This document shows, piece by piece, positions 54,060 through 63,100 of a stretch of DNA of 64,000 nucleotides. Under the pieces are notes generated by a model, which ran no database searches, was not told the origin of the DNA, and worked only from the letters and a program-made list of their open reading frames with translations. Numbering within the stretch: the stretch's first letter is position 1; every line of letters begins with the position of its first letter. The stretch comes from CAVQGZ01 sp963714455 (lineage in GTDB: Bacteria; Actinomycetota; Actinomycetes; Jiangellales; Jiangellaceae), in NCBI GenBank assembly GCA_963714455.1, contig CAVQON010000013.1, forward strand, positions 96,640-160,639, written 5' to 3'. The translations under genes were made by a program, and so were the position numbers.

Positions 54060-54269
54060 GGGGCACCCCCAGGGAGAGCAGGTGGGAGGAGTGACGGGGA
54101 ACGGCGGCTGGGCACCGGACTGGGAACGGGACTGGGAACGCAATGGGAACGGACCGGCCAGCACGACGGCGGACCGTGGACACCACCCCGGACGCGGGAG
54201 TAGCGTCTGAGCAGCGAGAACGGCACCAGGCCGAACCAGGACGGACGGCCCATCACGGGTCAGGCCATT

Positions 54270-54313
54270 CTTTTAATCCGCGGGTTGTGGGTTCGAGTCC
54301 CACGGGGCCCACC
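54270..54313 (+). other. tRNA-Lys(UUU) 3' fragment, candidate att site
   Basis: CTTTTAATCCGCGGGTTGTG then GGTTCGAGTCCCACGGGGCC and CACC: anticodon loop (TTT), variable loop, T-arm (GTGGG-TTCGAGT-CCCAC) and acceptor 3' strand. The 5' half is absent, so it is a partial duplication as left by an integrative element. For a + strand tRNA it marks the right end, the element lying to its left. Confidence 0.7.
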
Positions 54314-54656
54314 CGGTCTGAAGTGCGGTTCTTCTGGACCAGGTGGCACGAAGGCCTGCGGATTCTGGGCGTTTTCGCGGCGACTGGGAACGGTGCGGGA
54401 ACGGACCTGCTCGTTTCTGCTGCTGGCGGCCAGGTTCTGTGGGAACGGGCCGTGCATGATCGTTTAGGTGGCCCGAAATCCGCGGGGCCATTCGCCGGAC
54501 TTGGTGGCACGCCACAGACCTGGGCGTCAGCAGCCGGACAGCGAGTGGCGGAGGTGGGCACGGATCGAGGTCCAGGCCAGCCCCGCTGCTCACCACTTGT
54601 GCGGGCAGCTCGTCCGAGCAGTGCCGAACCAGTGGAGGCCGAACTGGTCCGTGTGG
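54314..54656. other. Interval without a recognisable gene
   Basis: Between the tRNA fragment and the hydrolase 3' end. No supported gene; reverse frames here (PVGLEPTTRGLKE type) are tRNA-antisense artefacts. Confidence 0.5.
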
Positions 54657-55535
54657 TCAGGTGTGATTGGCCGCAAGCCAGTCCAGCGCTTCCGCCTGGG
54701 TTGCCGGGGACAGGAAGAAGCCCAGGTGCGACCCGTCCTCGATCCAGGAGAGTCGTGAGCCGTCGATGCGTGCGTGTGCGCGCTCGGCGTGCTCGGGGAC
54801 CACGTCCCAGTCCGCGGTGCCGTGAACGATCAGGGTGGGGCATCTGATATCGCTGAGCGGGAGGTCAGGCAGTTGCGTGAGCTGCGCCATGTCGTTGGTG
54901 TAGCCGTCCCGTCGGACGGGCCACCCCGCCCCGGACAGGGTGAGCGCGCGGACGACGCGCACCAGGTCCTCGCGAGGAGGAGTATCGGCTGTGGCGGTGC
55001 CGACGAACATCCGGATCATCAGGCCGGGCAGGTGGTCAAGCAGCCACAACACGGTTGACACTCCGGCGCTGCTCCAGGACAGACGTTGCATCATGGGGTG
55101 CTTGTCGACGTAGCGCATGCTGATCGCGTCGATCTGAAGCAGGCAAGTCACCCGGTCGGGGTGGCGGGCGGCCAGCAAGTAGCTCGACGGGCCACCACTG
55201 GAGATCCCGAGCACAGCGACACGGTCCACCCCGAGGGCGTCTAGCAACCCCGCCAAGGCCTCGGCCTGGGCGTCGCAACTCAGCCCGGTGGCCAGCGGGG
55301 TGCCCAGGTAGCCCGGCCGCGAGGGGGCGATCACCCGGAACCCGCCCGCGCGGAACGTCTCCCCCGCCATCAGCCCCTGGTCGCAACCGCCGGGCGCGCC
55401 GTGCACGGCCAGCAACGGCGGGCCGTCCCCACGTTCGGCGTACTCGACAACCCCCTGCGGCGTCGACACCGTGCGGCGGGGCGCGGTCAGGCAGGCCTCC
55501 AGATCCGCTGCGACGGGGCTTCGGGACACAGCCAT
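54657..55535 (-). CDS. Alpha/beta-fold hydrolase
   Basis: 292 residues from MAVSRSPVAAD, GGGAGG upstream. Oxyanion region HGAPGGCDQ, PSRPGYLGTP, nucleophile elbow GISSGG (S112), acid HGTADWD and catalytic His in DGSHLGFF. Similar to the product of 59003-60139 in the PSRPGYLGTP and LAARHPDRV blocks. Substrate unknown. Confidence 0.85.
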   Translation of the reverse strand: MAVSRSPVAADLEACLTAPRRTVSTPQGVVEYAERGDGPPLLAVHGAPGGCDQGLMAGETFRAGGFRVIAPSRPGYLGTPLATGLSCDAQAEALAGLLDALGVDRVAVLGISSGGPSSYLLAARHPDRVTCLLQIDAISMRYVDKHPMMQRLSWSSAGVSTVLWLLDHLPGLMIRMFVGTATADTPPREDLVRVVRALTLSGAGWPVRRDGYTNDMAQLTQLPDLPLSDIRCPTLIVHGTADWDVVPEHAERAHARIDGSRLSWIEDGSHLGFFLSPATQAEALDWLAANHT

Positions 55536-55860
55536 GACGCAACCTCCCGACGTCGGCGTCCTCTTCATGCTGGCGCGGCACGGCAGGGTCGGCCAGAGCC
55601 CATCGCCCCCACCGGGCCAGCGCTCCCACGGAGTGGCCTACCTGCCGTTCGTCAGAACAAGGTAGAGGCGCCTAACGACCGACCGAAACATCCGACCAGC
55701 GGCAGTTGAGGGCGTACTTGGACGGGGGTCGAGGTCCGCGGCGCCCAGGCCGTGTCGACGGTGATGTCGCAGTCCGGGGTGGGCTCTTGTGGCGGCGCGG
55801 GGACCATCGGCACTAGTCGCCGGGATGGCTTCGGCGCAAGCATGGTGGGGGGTGGTTGCC
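55536..55860. other. Divergent promoter interval
   Basis: Between two divergent hydrolase genes. No gene or clear operator seen; CGTCAGAACAAGGTAGAG is the only AT-richer patch. Confidence 0.4.
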
Positions 55861-56748
55861 GTGGCTTCTGAGGCGGAGGCGGAACGACAGACTCGGGTGT
55901 GGACCGCGTCGGTGAACGGCACCGGACTGCGGGTCGAGGAAGTCGGCGTTGGGGCGCAGACGGTGGTGTTCTCGCCGTCCCTATACACGAATCGGGAGAT
56001 GTTCGAAGCCCCGGTCGCCGTGCTGCGTGGGGACTACCGGTGTGTCAGCTACGACCACCGTGGTCAGGGTGGCAGCGGGTTCGGCGCCCACCAGGCGTCG
56101 CGGCACCTGTTCGGGGTCGAGAGCCTCTACGCCGATGCGGTGGCGCTGCTGGACCAGTTGGGCGTTGAGCGTTGCCACTGGGTGGGGGCGTCGTTGGGCA
56201 CGTTCATCGGGATGCGTCTGGCCGCGCGCCATCCTGACCGTGTCCGGTCGCTGGTGCTGATCGGCCCGGTCCTGCCGCGGGCCTCCCGCGCGGAGTTGCT
56301 GCAGATCGACCTGTCCGGGTGGCTGGTGCGCGCGACCCACCCGCTCGGTCCGGTCGGGATCGCGGTGCGTCGGGCGATGGCCGGGCAGATCATGCGGTAC
56401 ATGTTCGGTTCGGCGTTCATGGCTGACCCGGCGCGAGCGGCCGAGCGGGAGCGGTGGCAGCAGCGGTTCTTCGACCAGCTGGTGCCGCAGGCGGTGCCGA
56501 TGCTGCGCGAGGTGACCGGTCACCCGCCGACGGACAAGGAGATGCTGGGCAGGATCCAGGCGCCGACCCTGGTGCTCGTCGGCGATGACAAGTACGCCGG
56601 CACCGCGGCTGCCGAGGAGACCCAGCAGGCCATCACCGGGGCCGACCTGATGGTGATCCCTGGTGCCGGGCACGTGGTCCTCGTGGAGCAGCCCGAGGCT
56701 GCCACGACGGCCATCGCCGAGTTCATCCGCGGCGTCGACGAAGGGTAG
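55861..56748 (+). CDS. Alpha/beta-fold hydrolase (epoxide hydrolase/bromoperoxidase-like)
   Basis: 295 residues from GTG 55861 (ATG 55825 adds twelve). SPSLYTNREMFEAPVAVL, SYDHRGQGGSG, nucleophile elbow GASLGTFIG (S111), LVGDDKYAG (acid) and GAGHVVLVEQP (His). Serine triad complete. Divergent from the previous hydrolase. Confidence 0.85.
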   Translation: MASEAEAERQTRVWTASVNGTGLRVEEVGVGAQTVVFSPSLYTNREMFEAPVAVLRGDYRCVSYDHRGQGGSGFGAHQASRHLFGVESLYADAVALLDQLGVERCHWVGASLGTFIGMRLAARHPDRVRSLVLIGPVLPRASRAELLQIDLSGWLVRATHPLGPVGIAVRRAMAGQIMRYMFGSAFMADPARAAERERWQQRFFDQLVPQAVPMLREVTGHPPTDKEMLGRIQAPTLVLVGDDKYAGTAAAEETQQAITGADLMVIPGAGHVVLVEQPEAATTAIAEFIRGVDEG

Positions 56749-56838
56749 GCACTCCGGGCACCGTGATCCGCGGTGACCCCAGTGGGGTGCGCCGCTCGAC
56801 GGAGATCGGCCTGCCGGGGACGCGGACAGACGGTCGGG

Positions 56839-56873
56839 AGGGGACGACGCCGTCGGACGGCGGTACGTCCCCT
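56839..56873. terminator. Hairpin between convergent genes
   Basis: AGGGGACG and CGTCCCCT pair, extended by ACGCCG/CGGCGG, between the hydrolase (+) and the NmrA-like gene (-). Confidence 0.6.
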
Positions 56874-56944
56874 GCGAAGCGACGCAGGACCGGCGCGCTA
56901 CTCCACGACCGGTGGGCATCCGTTCTCGGAGCCACCGGCCGACG

Positions 56945-57808
56945 TCAGGCCGCGGCCGTCACTGACGCGGTGATGAACTCGCTTGCCGGGCGTGGCTCGA
57001 CGCCCGCCTCTCGCAGTGGTGTGTCGTCCCAGGTGCTGGCATGCCGGTCGAAGAACAGCTGCAAGCCCATGCCCAGGGCCATGTCCGGCTGCACCCGGGC
57101 GAGGACTGGGTGGACGATCTGGATGAGCAGGGTCGGGATGCGTCGGACCTTGAACGCGGTGTCCGTCGCGGCCTCGAAGGCGGCGACGACCTGCATCTGG
57201 GTCAGCGCCTCCGGCCCGCCGAACTCGACCACCTGCGGCGGGTCCGGCGCCACAGCCAGGTGCGCGCACAGGGCGGCCACGTCGTCCACCGCGACGTACC
57301 GGTGCGGGGTCTGCCCGCGGCCGGCGACCATGGCCGTCCCGGCCCGGGCGTCGAACAGCGGCGGGACCAGCCAGGCCTCCTGGAACATGTCCGGGCGGAC
57401 CAGCACGAAGCGTAGCGACGTCGACCGCAGCAGCTGCTCGGTGTGCCACTTGCCCGCCATCAGCGGCCCCGACCGCGCCATCTCCGCCCCGATACCGGCC
57501 GCCGACACGTATACGAACCTGCCTACCCCGGCCTGCTGGGCTGCCTGGATCAGGTTGCGGTTCCCGGCGGTGTCGACGGCCGCGTTGTTCGCCGCAGCGG
57601 TCGTAACCACGGTGTCCACCCCGTCCAACGCGGCAGGCAGGCTCGCGGCCTCACGAAGGTCGCCGCGCGCCACCTGCACCCCCTTCTCCACCAGGGCCGT
57701 GGCGTCGGTGTTCGGCCGCACCAGCGCGCCGACCTCCTGCCCGCCTTCGACCAGCCGCTGAACGATCCGGCCACCCACCTGCCCGGTTGCCCCCACGACG
57801 CGGATCAT
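56945..57808 (-). CDS. NAD(P)-binding NmrA-like oxidoreductase
   Basis: 287 residues. Rossmann motif GATGQVGGRIV, RGDLREAASLPAALDGVDTV, FVYVSAAGIG, LVRPDMFQE. Atypical SDR of the NmrA/NAD-dependent epimerase group without the YxxxK pair, so possibly a redox sensor rather than an enzyme. Confidence 0.82.
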   Translation of the reverse strand: MIRVVGATGQVGGRIVQRLVEGGQEVGALVRPNTDATALVEKGVQVARGDLREAASLPAALDGVDTVVTTAAANNAAVDTAGNRNLIQAAQQAGVGRFVYVSAAGIGAEMARSGPLMAGKWHTEQLLRSTSLRFVLVRPDMFQEAWLVPPLFDARAGTAMVAGRGQTPHRYVAVDDVAALCAHLAVAPDPPQVVEFGGPEALTQMQVVAAFEAATDTAFKVRRIPTLLIQIVHPVLARVQPDMALGMGLQLFFDRHASTWDDTPLREAGVEPRPASEFITASVTAAA

Positions 57809-58115
57809 GATCCTGACCCCTTCCTACGCGCGGCGAACGCGTCTCTCAGCCTCACCTCCATGCAAGACCGCCCCCCAGCCACGTCCAGAGGCAGACGACC
57901 CCCGTTGGTCCAAGTGGTAGACGACACCCGATCGTCGGCCCGATTGGGCCGCCGCGGGCTGAGAACTCGAGACCGGCGAACGCACTGTCCGCGGCAGATC
58001 CGTGACGTGAACCATCGGATTCATAGGGTGCTTGGGTCGTGCGCTCCGTGCTGGCGTTACGCGGCCTCCAAGCGCGTTCAGTCGTGGCTGTCGAGTGGTC
58101 GGTACCATCCATGCC
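57809..58115. other. Interval upstream of the MntA-HepT operon
   Basis: No gene recognised. Presumably contains promoters of the flanking divergent transcription units. Confidence 0.35.
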
Positions 58116-58406
58116 ATGGGTGTTCGCCGGGCGATCGTCGAAGCGAGGCGCGACGAGATCCACGAGGTCGTTCGGCGCCACCGCGGACGGGCCGTGTCGC
58201 TGTTCGGCTCCGCTGCGCGCGGTGATGACCATGCCGGCAGCGACTTCGACTTCCTGGTGGAGTTCGAACCGGGCAGTTCGTTGTTTGACCTGATGGATCT
58301 CCAAGACGAGCTCGAGTCTCTGCTCGGTGCACGCGTCGACGTCGTGTCCGTCGGTGGACTCAAGGACCGCGACGACCACATCCGCCAGGAGGCCGTTCCC
58401 CTTTGA
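58116..58406 (+). CDS. mntA: MntA-type minimal nucleotidyltransferase antitoxin
   Basis: 96 residues. The MNT motif GSx10DxD is exact: G31-S32...D43-F44-D45 (LFGSAARGDD, GSDFDFLVEF). By family it adds AMP units to a tyrosine of the HepT toxin. Its TGA overlaps the TTG start of the toxin gene (TTGA). Confidence 0.9.
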   Translation: MGVRRAIVEARRDEIHEVVRRHRGRAVSLFGSAARGDDHAGSDFDFLVEFEPGSSLFDLMDLQDELESLLGARVDVVSVGGLKDRDDHIRQEAVPL

Positions 58407-58723
58407 GCAGGGGTGACGATCTGCGCGTGGCCGACATCGTCGAGGCCGCCCAGCAACTGGACGAACTGGTCGCCGCCGGCCGCGCCGCCTTCGATGCCGA
58501 CTGGGCCCGGCAACGCGCCGCTGAGCGGTTGCTGGAGATCATCGGCGAGGCGTCGAACGCTCTGTCCGAAGACTTCAAGGCAGAGCATCCCGGGGTGTCG
58601 TGGCGGCACATCATCAACCTTCGCCACCTGCTCGCACACCACTACCACCGGGTCGACATGGACCAACTCTGGACCATCGCGACGGAGAGCATCCCTCAAC
58701 TACTCGACGAGCTCGCGAGCTAG
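58403..58723 (+). CDS. hepT: HepT-type HEPN toxin
   Basis: 106 residues from TTG 58403. HEPN RNase motif Rx4HxY is exact: R74, H79, Y81 in LRHLLAHHYHRV. Preceded by the helix AAERLLEIIGEASNALSEDF. The tyrosine is the known AMPylation site in related pairs. Intact type VII-like TA. Confidence 0.9.
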   Translation: MSRGDDLRVADIVEAAQQLDELVAAGRAAFDADWARQRAAERLLEIIGEASNALSEDFKAEHPGVSWRHIINLRHLLAHHYHRVDMDQLWTIATESIPQLLDELAS

Positions 58724-58750
58724 CAGGATCCCCGAAGCGCCGCCCGCTCA

Positions 58751-58789
58751 GCTGATGACCGGTGAACGGTATGCCGTCCGCATCGCGGC
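58751..58789 (+). repeat. Second repeat family, copy 1
   Basis: GCTGATGACCGGTGAACGGT then ATGCCGTCCGCATCGCGGC, 35 of 39 positions like the copy at 60903-60941; a weaker relative sits at 61587-61607. Lies just after hepT. Confidence 0.55.
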
Positions 58790-59002
58790 ATGCAGATCCG
58801 AGCGTCTTTCGAACAAGCGGGCGTGGGTGGTGGTCACTCTGCGGTTCCGACAGATGCGAGGCAGCCGGCCCGGAATTCCCTCCCGCTGATCCGTCCGTTG
58901 GGCGGACTGTTGCCGGGGTGGGACGACTGGCCCTGACCCGGACGCGGATCTGGTCGTAGCGTCGAAGGGGTCGATCGGCCGACCCCGTGAGGGGGCGGAG
59001 CA

Positions 59003-60139
59003 ATGGCGAGGAACACGCCGAGTATTGCAGACCTTGCCGAGTTGCTGTCCGGTCCGGCTCAGACCGTGGGCACGAAGGCGGGTCGGTTCGAATACGCCGA
59101 GGCGGGCGACGGTCCCGCGGTGCTGAGCCTGCACCCGGCGGTTGGCGGCTGGGACGCCGGTCTGGGCATGGCCGCGCCGTTGTGGGCCAACGGTCTGCGC
59201 GTGATCGTCCCGTCCCGGCCCGGATACTTGGGCACGCCACCGCGCACCGGGCCGACACCGCTGGCCCAGGCCGACGCCCTGGCGGCCCTCCTCGACGCGC
59301 TGGGGATCGACTCCTGCGTGGTGATCGGGCACTGCGCCGGAGGCCTGGTCGGGTACCTGCTCGCAGCCCGGCACCCGGACCGGGTGCGGTGTCTGGTCGC
59401 GATCTCCACACCCACCGACCCCGACGTCGGCGCGAGCCCCCCACTGCTCAGGATCGGGCTCACCCGGCCTGTGGTCGCCCTGATCCTGGCCCGCGACCAC
59501 CGGCTGCTGCACCGATCCGCTGAGGCCGCCACGCGTCGGATCATCGGCGAGGACAGCACCCTGCCCGCCGATGCCGTCGCGGCGCTGGCACACCGGGTGA
59601 TGACCGATCCCGCGCGGGCCGCGTTCGTCACCCAGGTGTGGGCCACCCGCACCCGCCGCAGCCAGGAACGGCTGCCCGGCACCCGCATCGACGGACTCCA
59701 AGCCCAGGTGCTCACCGACCCGCCACTCGCCGACATCACCAGCCCCACCCTGGTCGTGCACGGCGGCGCCGAACTCCTCGCCCTCCGCCACGCCGAACGC
59801 GCCGCCACCACGATCCCCGACGCCGAGCTACGAGTGATCCCGGACGGCTGCCACCACGGACTCTGGATCAACGACGACGCCGCCGAGCATCAGTCCTACG
59901 TCATCGACTGGATCAGACACAGGTCACGCTCAGCCATCCCAACCCCCAACACCACGCCGAAACGAGGGCTCAGATCCTGGTCGAAATGCCCGGAAGATCA
60001 CAGGCATAACATGCAGATGCGCGCGTTCGTTTCGCCTGGTCCGCGCCTCTGCAGCGGGGTCGTTCGTCCTTGCCACGTCGGTGCGCGGCTGCGGACGTCG
60101 TTGTGGGGCGCCGCCGTTAGGTCTCGATCGCCTTCTTGA
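59003..60139 (+). CDS. Alpha/beta-fold hydrolase with Cys in the nucleophile elbow
   Basis: 378 residues. PSRPGYLGTP and LAARHPDRV like the hydrolase at 54657, but the elbow is GHCAGG, placing C111 where Ser is expected; acid region HGGAELLAL lacks the usual Asp; His in DGCHHGLW. Residues after ~313 (IPTPNTTPKRG...) have no family similarity, so the native stop may be lost by frameshift. The 3' end overlaps the convergent SRPBCC gene by 23 bp. Confidence 0.8.
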   Translation: MARNTPSIADLAELLSGPAQTVGTKAGRFEYAEAGDGPAVLSLHPAVGGWDAGLGMAAPLWANGLRVIVPSRPGYLGTPPRTGPTPLAQADALAALLDALGIDSCVVIGHCAGGLVGYLLAARHPDRVRCLVAISTPTDPDVGASPPLLRIGLTRPVVALILARDHRLLHRSAEAATRRIIGEDSTLPADAVAALAHRVMTDPARAAFVTQVWATRTRRSQERLPGTRIDGLQAQVLTDPPLADITSPTLVVHGGAELLALRHAERAATTIPDAELRVIPDGCHHGLWINDDAAEHQSYVIDWIRHRSRSAIPTPNTTPKRGLRSWSKCPEDHRHNMQMRAFVSPGPRLCSGVVRPCHVGARLRTSLWGAAVRSRSPS

Positions 60140-60554
60140 TGCTGCCGAGCCAGGTGACCAGGTCGCTCTCACCCTTCGAGAAGACCTTGACCTCGATCTT
60201 GTCCAGGAACGGCACTGGGCTGGAGACCTCGACCTCCAAGGCAAGCGCCGTGGCTGTCTCGTCTGGTTCGAAGGTGTAGGTCCACGTCACACCGGTGGAG
60301 GAGTGGTCCACGATGCGCTCGTTGGGGACGTAGTCCTGGCGCGTGAGGGTCCCGTGGAAGGGAAGGAAGAGCAGGTGGCTCTGCCAACTCCAGACGGAGC
60401 CCTCCCCGGCATCCGGTGCGACGTCCTTCTCGGCGATCGTCGACGCCCCTTCGAAGAACGCCTCGAACGTGTTTGTCGGGTTCTTGACGAAGTCGAAGAC
60501 CTTCTCTACGGGTGCGTCGATGTGGATGCTTCGCTGCAACGACGTGCTACTCAT
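60117..60554 (-). CDS. SRPBCC (START/Bet v1-like) domain protein
   Basis: 145 residues from MSSTSLQRSIHIDAPVEKVF. Hydrophobic-cavity fold: DAPVEKVFDFVKNPTNTFEA, RIVDHSSTGVTWTYTFEPDE, C-terminal long helix. Ligand unknown. Confidence 0.75.
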   Translation of the reverse strand: MSSTSLQRSIHIDAPVEKVFDFVKNPTNTFEAFFEGASTIAEKDVAPDAGEGSVWSWQSHLLFLPFHGTLTRQDYVPNERIVDHSSTGVTWTYTFEPDETATALALEVEVSSPVPFLDKIEVKVFSKGESDLVTWLGSIKKAIET

Positions 60555-60902
60555 CGCGACGGGCCCCCTATCAACTTGATCCCACCCGGCCGTGCCCAGT
60601 GGCCCGCTGCTCCTGCGGCCTGGTGCCGCAGGCACCCACAGCATGACGGTCCTGCCGGTCAAGTCGAGCTTCCAGAGTCCTAGGACCCACATACCGCGCG
60701 GCATCCGGCCGGCTTGCCTTCCGACGCCCCCAGAGACCCCCGCAGCGGCTATCCAGACGCCTGTCGGCACGTCGTGGACCGACGTCTTCTCATCGGCAGG
60801 CAGATCCGGTCGGCTTGTCGAACGAGAGGATGCGCCCGCTTCTGGGCTGAATGACGCTGGTCATCGGCACGATCTGACGGATACTGGGAACGCCCGACCA
60901 TC
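60555..60902. other. Interval without a recognisable gene
   Basis: No supported gene; ends at the second-family repeat. Confidence 0.4.
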
Positions 60903-60941
60903 GCTGATGACCGGTCAACGGTATGCCCTACTCATCGCGGC
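60903..60941 (+). repeat. Second repeat family, copy 2
   Basis: GCTGATGACCGGTCAACGGT then ATGCCCTACTCATCGCGGC. Between the SRPBCC and SnoaL-like genes; same orientation as the copy at 58751. Confidence 0.55.
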
Positions 60942-60970
60942 TGAGGGCGATCGCAGTACCCCGCGGGTAG

Positions 60971-61462
60971 TCAGGAGCGAGGGGTGGTGAGTCCGGTTTC
61001 GCCGGCATCGATGACGCGGTCGAGCAGGAACCGGTAGACCGCGCCTTGGACGCCGGGTAGCTGGGCGGCGATCTGGCGCAGAATCGCCAACTTGTCGTAG
61101 TAGTTGTGCTTGCGCTTGATCTTCAGGCCTTCGTCGAACTCGTACACCTCGACGATGGGGTAGGTGTAGTCGATGTCGCCGTAGCGCTCGGTGATCTCCC
61201 CTTCCCAGATCGCAGTCCGACCGCAGACCACGATCCCGCCGGTGTCCCGCACCACCGCGACGGGGCTGGTGTCCACGGCCCACTGCACGATGGTGCGCAC
61301 CTGCTCGTGTCCACGGAAGGTGCCGGGGGCGGCGGTGACCTGACCATCAGGTGCGTAGGTAGCCACCATCGCCTCCACGTCACGATCCCGGAACGCCTGA
61401 TGGAAGGCCTGCACTGCCTCGCGCACCTGCTGGTCCAGGTCGTGGTCCTGCTCGACAGACAT
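60971..61462 (-). CDS. SnoaL-like/NTF2-fold protein
   Basis: 163 residues. VREAVQAFHQAFRDRDVEAM, VATYAPDGQVTAAPGTFRGH, YTYPIVEVYEFDEGLKIKRK; extra C-terminal helix. Function unknown; possibly a small-molecule isomerase or hydratase. Confidence 0.7.
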   Translation of the reverse strand: MSVEQDHDLDQQVREAVQAFHQAFRDRDVEAMVATYAPDGQVTAAPGTFRGHEQVRTIVQWAVDTSPVAVVRDTGGIVVCGRTAIWEGEITERYGDIDYTYPIVEVYEFDEGLKIKRKHNYYDKLAILRQIAAQLPGVQGAVYRFLLDRVIDAGETGLTTPRS

Positions 61463-61651
61463 GACCCACCTCCTGGTGATCTAGGACCGCGGTCGCGCCT
61501 GGTACCTGCATCCTCAGGCGAGATGGGTCACCCGTCCAGGGGCCGAGGACCTCACCGCAGGCGCGAAGCGGATGGCCGGCAAGCACCGGAATGCCCTACA
61601 TGCGGCAGAGTCGCGCGTCGCAGTTCGTCCCGACAGTTGATGGCAATTCCT

Positions 61652-62554
61652 CTACTGGTTCGCCACGTCGAGGATCATTGGGACGCTGGTGTCGGGCAGT
61701 TCGGTGTGCCCGCCCTCGACGAGAACGAGTTCTACGTCGTATCCGGCGTCCTCGAGGGCGGCGGCGAATCCCTCTGACTCCTCGACCGGGATCACGGTGT
61801 CGGATCGTCCGTGGACCAGGCGCACGTGAAGGTCGGGGTTGGCTCCGATCGCCCCGGACAGGAACGCCCACAACTCGGGGTACGTCTCCTGCTGGTAGGT
61901 ACGCCCATACTTGCCGTCGTAGATGGGCACGTACATGTCGTAAGAGCCGGCCATGCCGACCAGGGCGTCCACCTCGGTCGACCCTCCGGTGACCTCGCAC
62001 TCGATCTCACGTGCCGGCCCGCCAGCGGCCGCGTACTCCTCCCATTGCTGCTCCAGATCGGCTCCCGCCAGGGCTACGTGAGCCGCGACGCCGCCACCAA
62101 GACTGTGACCGCTGAGCACCACGACGAGATCCTCGCTGCCCCACTCCGATGCCTGGGTGCTCGCCGTGCGGATCGCACAGGCCGCGGCATCGGCTTGAAC
62201 CCGCGCGCCCGACCCGCCGTCCTTGAAGACCGCGTAGGTCGCCCCGCCCAACTGAGGCGGCTCAGCGACGAAGACCATCGCGCCGGCCTCGACCAGACCG
62301 TCGACCCACTCCGGCGGCGGTGGGGCACCCCCCAACCCAGGCAGGTGGACCACCACGGGCCCATCACCAACGTCATCAGGCGTGTGGACCTGAAGCTCCA
62401 GCGGAGCGTCCCGCCAGGTGGCGTAGACGAAGGCCGCCTCCCCCGCGTCCGGCTGGGCCGCCGTCGTCGACGCAGCCTCATCACCACCCCCACCACCGCA
62501 CCCCGCGACCGAAGCCACCAGCACGGCCAGCACCACTGAACCCAAGCGAGTCAT
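61652..62554 (-). CDS. Lipoprotein alpha/beta hydrolase
   Basis: 300 residues. Lipobox LVASVAGC (C19) after a short basic/hydrophobic signal. Nucleophile elbow SGHSLGGG (S151), acid VHGRSDTV, His GGHTEL. Dienelactone-hydrolase/esterase family, anchored outside the membrane. Complete triad. Confidence 0.85.
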   Translation of the reverse strand: MTRLGSVVLAVLVASVAGCGGGGGDEAASTTAAQPDAGEAAFVYATWRDAPLELQVHTPDDVGDGPVVVHLPGLGGAPPPPEWVDGLVEAGAMVFVAEPPQLGGATYAVFKDGGSGARVQADAAACAIRTASTQASEWGSEDLVVVLSGHSLGGGVAAHVALAGADLEQQWEEYAAAGGPAREIECEVTGGSTEVDALVGMAGSYDMYVPIYDGKYGRTYQQETYPELWAFLSGAIGANPDLHVRLVHGRSDTVIPVEESEGFAAALEDAGYDVELVLVEGGHTELPDTSVPMILDVANQ

Positions 62555-62704
62555 CTCTCACCACCCCCTCGCCTCCACCATCGGCACCCCCCTCGTCAGG
62601 TCAAGAGAAGAACGCCCCCCGTTGGGGATATGCCGCACCGCCGCCAATCCCGATTGATACGGCTCTTCCAGCGACGCCCGACTCTCGGCAAATTGGTGAA
62701 ACCG

Positions 62705-63100
62705 TCATGGCCGCCGGCGCTGCTGTTCGAGCAGGTCCTGGACAGCCCGGTCGATGTCGTGGACGACTCGGTCGGTCAGGGCGACGGCGCTCGTCAGCCA
62801 CTCGGGTGGGTCCCCGCCTGCGTTGAGGATCCGAGCGGCTTGGTTGAGGTTGTTGCCGTAGCGGCGCAACTGGGCGCGGGTAGTGAGGAGCTCGCGCACA
62901 AGGCCCGGATCTGGCAGGGAGTCCACTCTGCCGCGTGCGGTCGCCAGGGCAGCTTCGGCGGCGTAGCCGCTGGGAGTCAAACCGCTTGCCGCAGCAGCCG
63001 CCGCGAGCGCGGCGTACTCGTCTTCGGAGCATCGGATGAAGATCGGGCGGGGTCGCCGGGGCCGGGAGTGTCGACGGTCGCGACCCTGTCGTGCAGTCAT
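62705..63100 (-). CDS. MobC-like relaxosome protein, copy 2
   Basis: 131 residues from MTARQGRDRR. LTTRAQLRRYGNNLNQAARI, LNAGGDPPEW identical in large part to copy 1. ATGA overlap with the small ORF. No relaxase downstream. Confidence 0.8.
   Translation of the reverse strand: MTARQGRDRRHSRPRRPRPIFIRCSEDEYAALAAAAAASGLTPSGYAAEAALATARGRVDSLPDPGLVRELLTTRAQLRRYGNNLNQAARILNAGGDPPEWLTSAVALTDRVVHDIDRAVQDLLEQQRRRP

Noticed and set aside
54253..54843. Minus-strand frames containing PVGLEPTTRGLKE-like peptides
   Set aside because: This peptide is the known artefact of translating the antisense of a tRNA T-arm; the tRNA fragment explains it.
57895..57930. Possible tRNA (GTTGGTCCAAGTGGTAGACG)
   Set aside because: D-arm-like string only; no matching anticodon or T-arm downstream.
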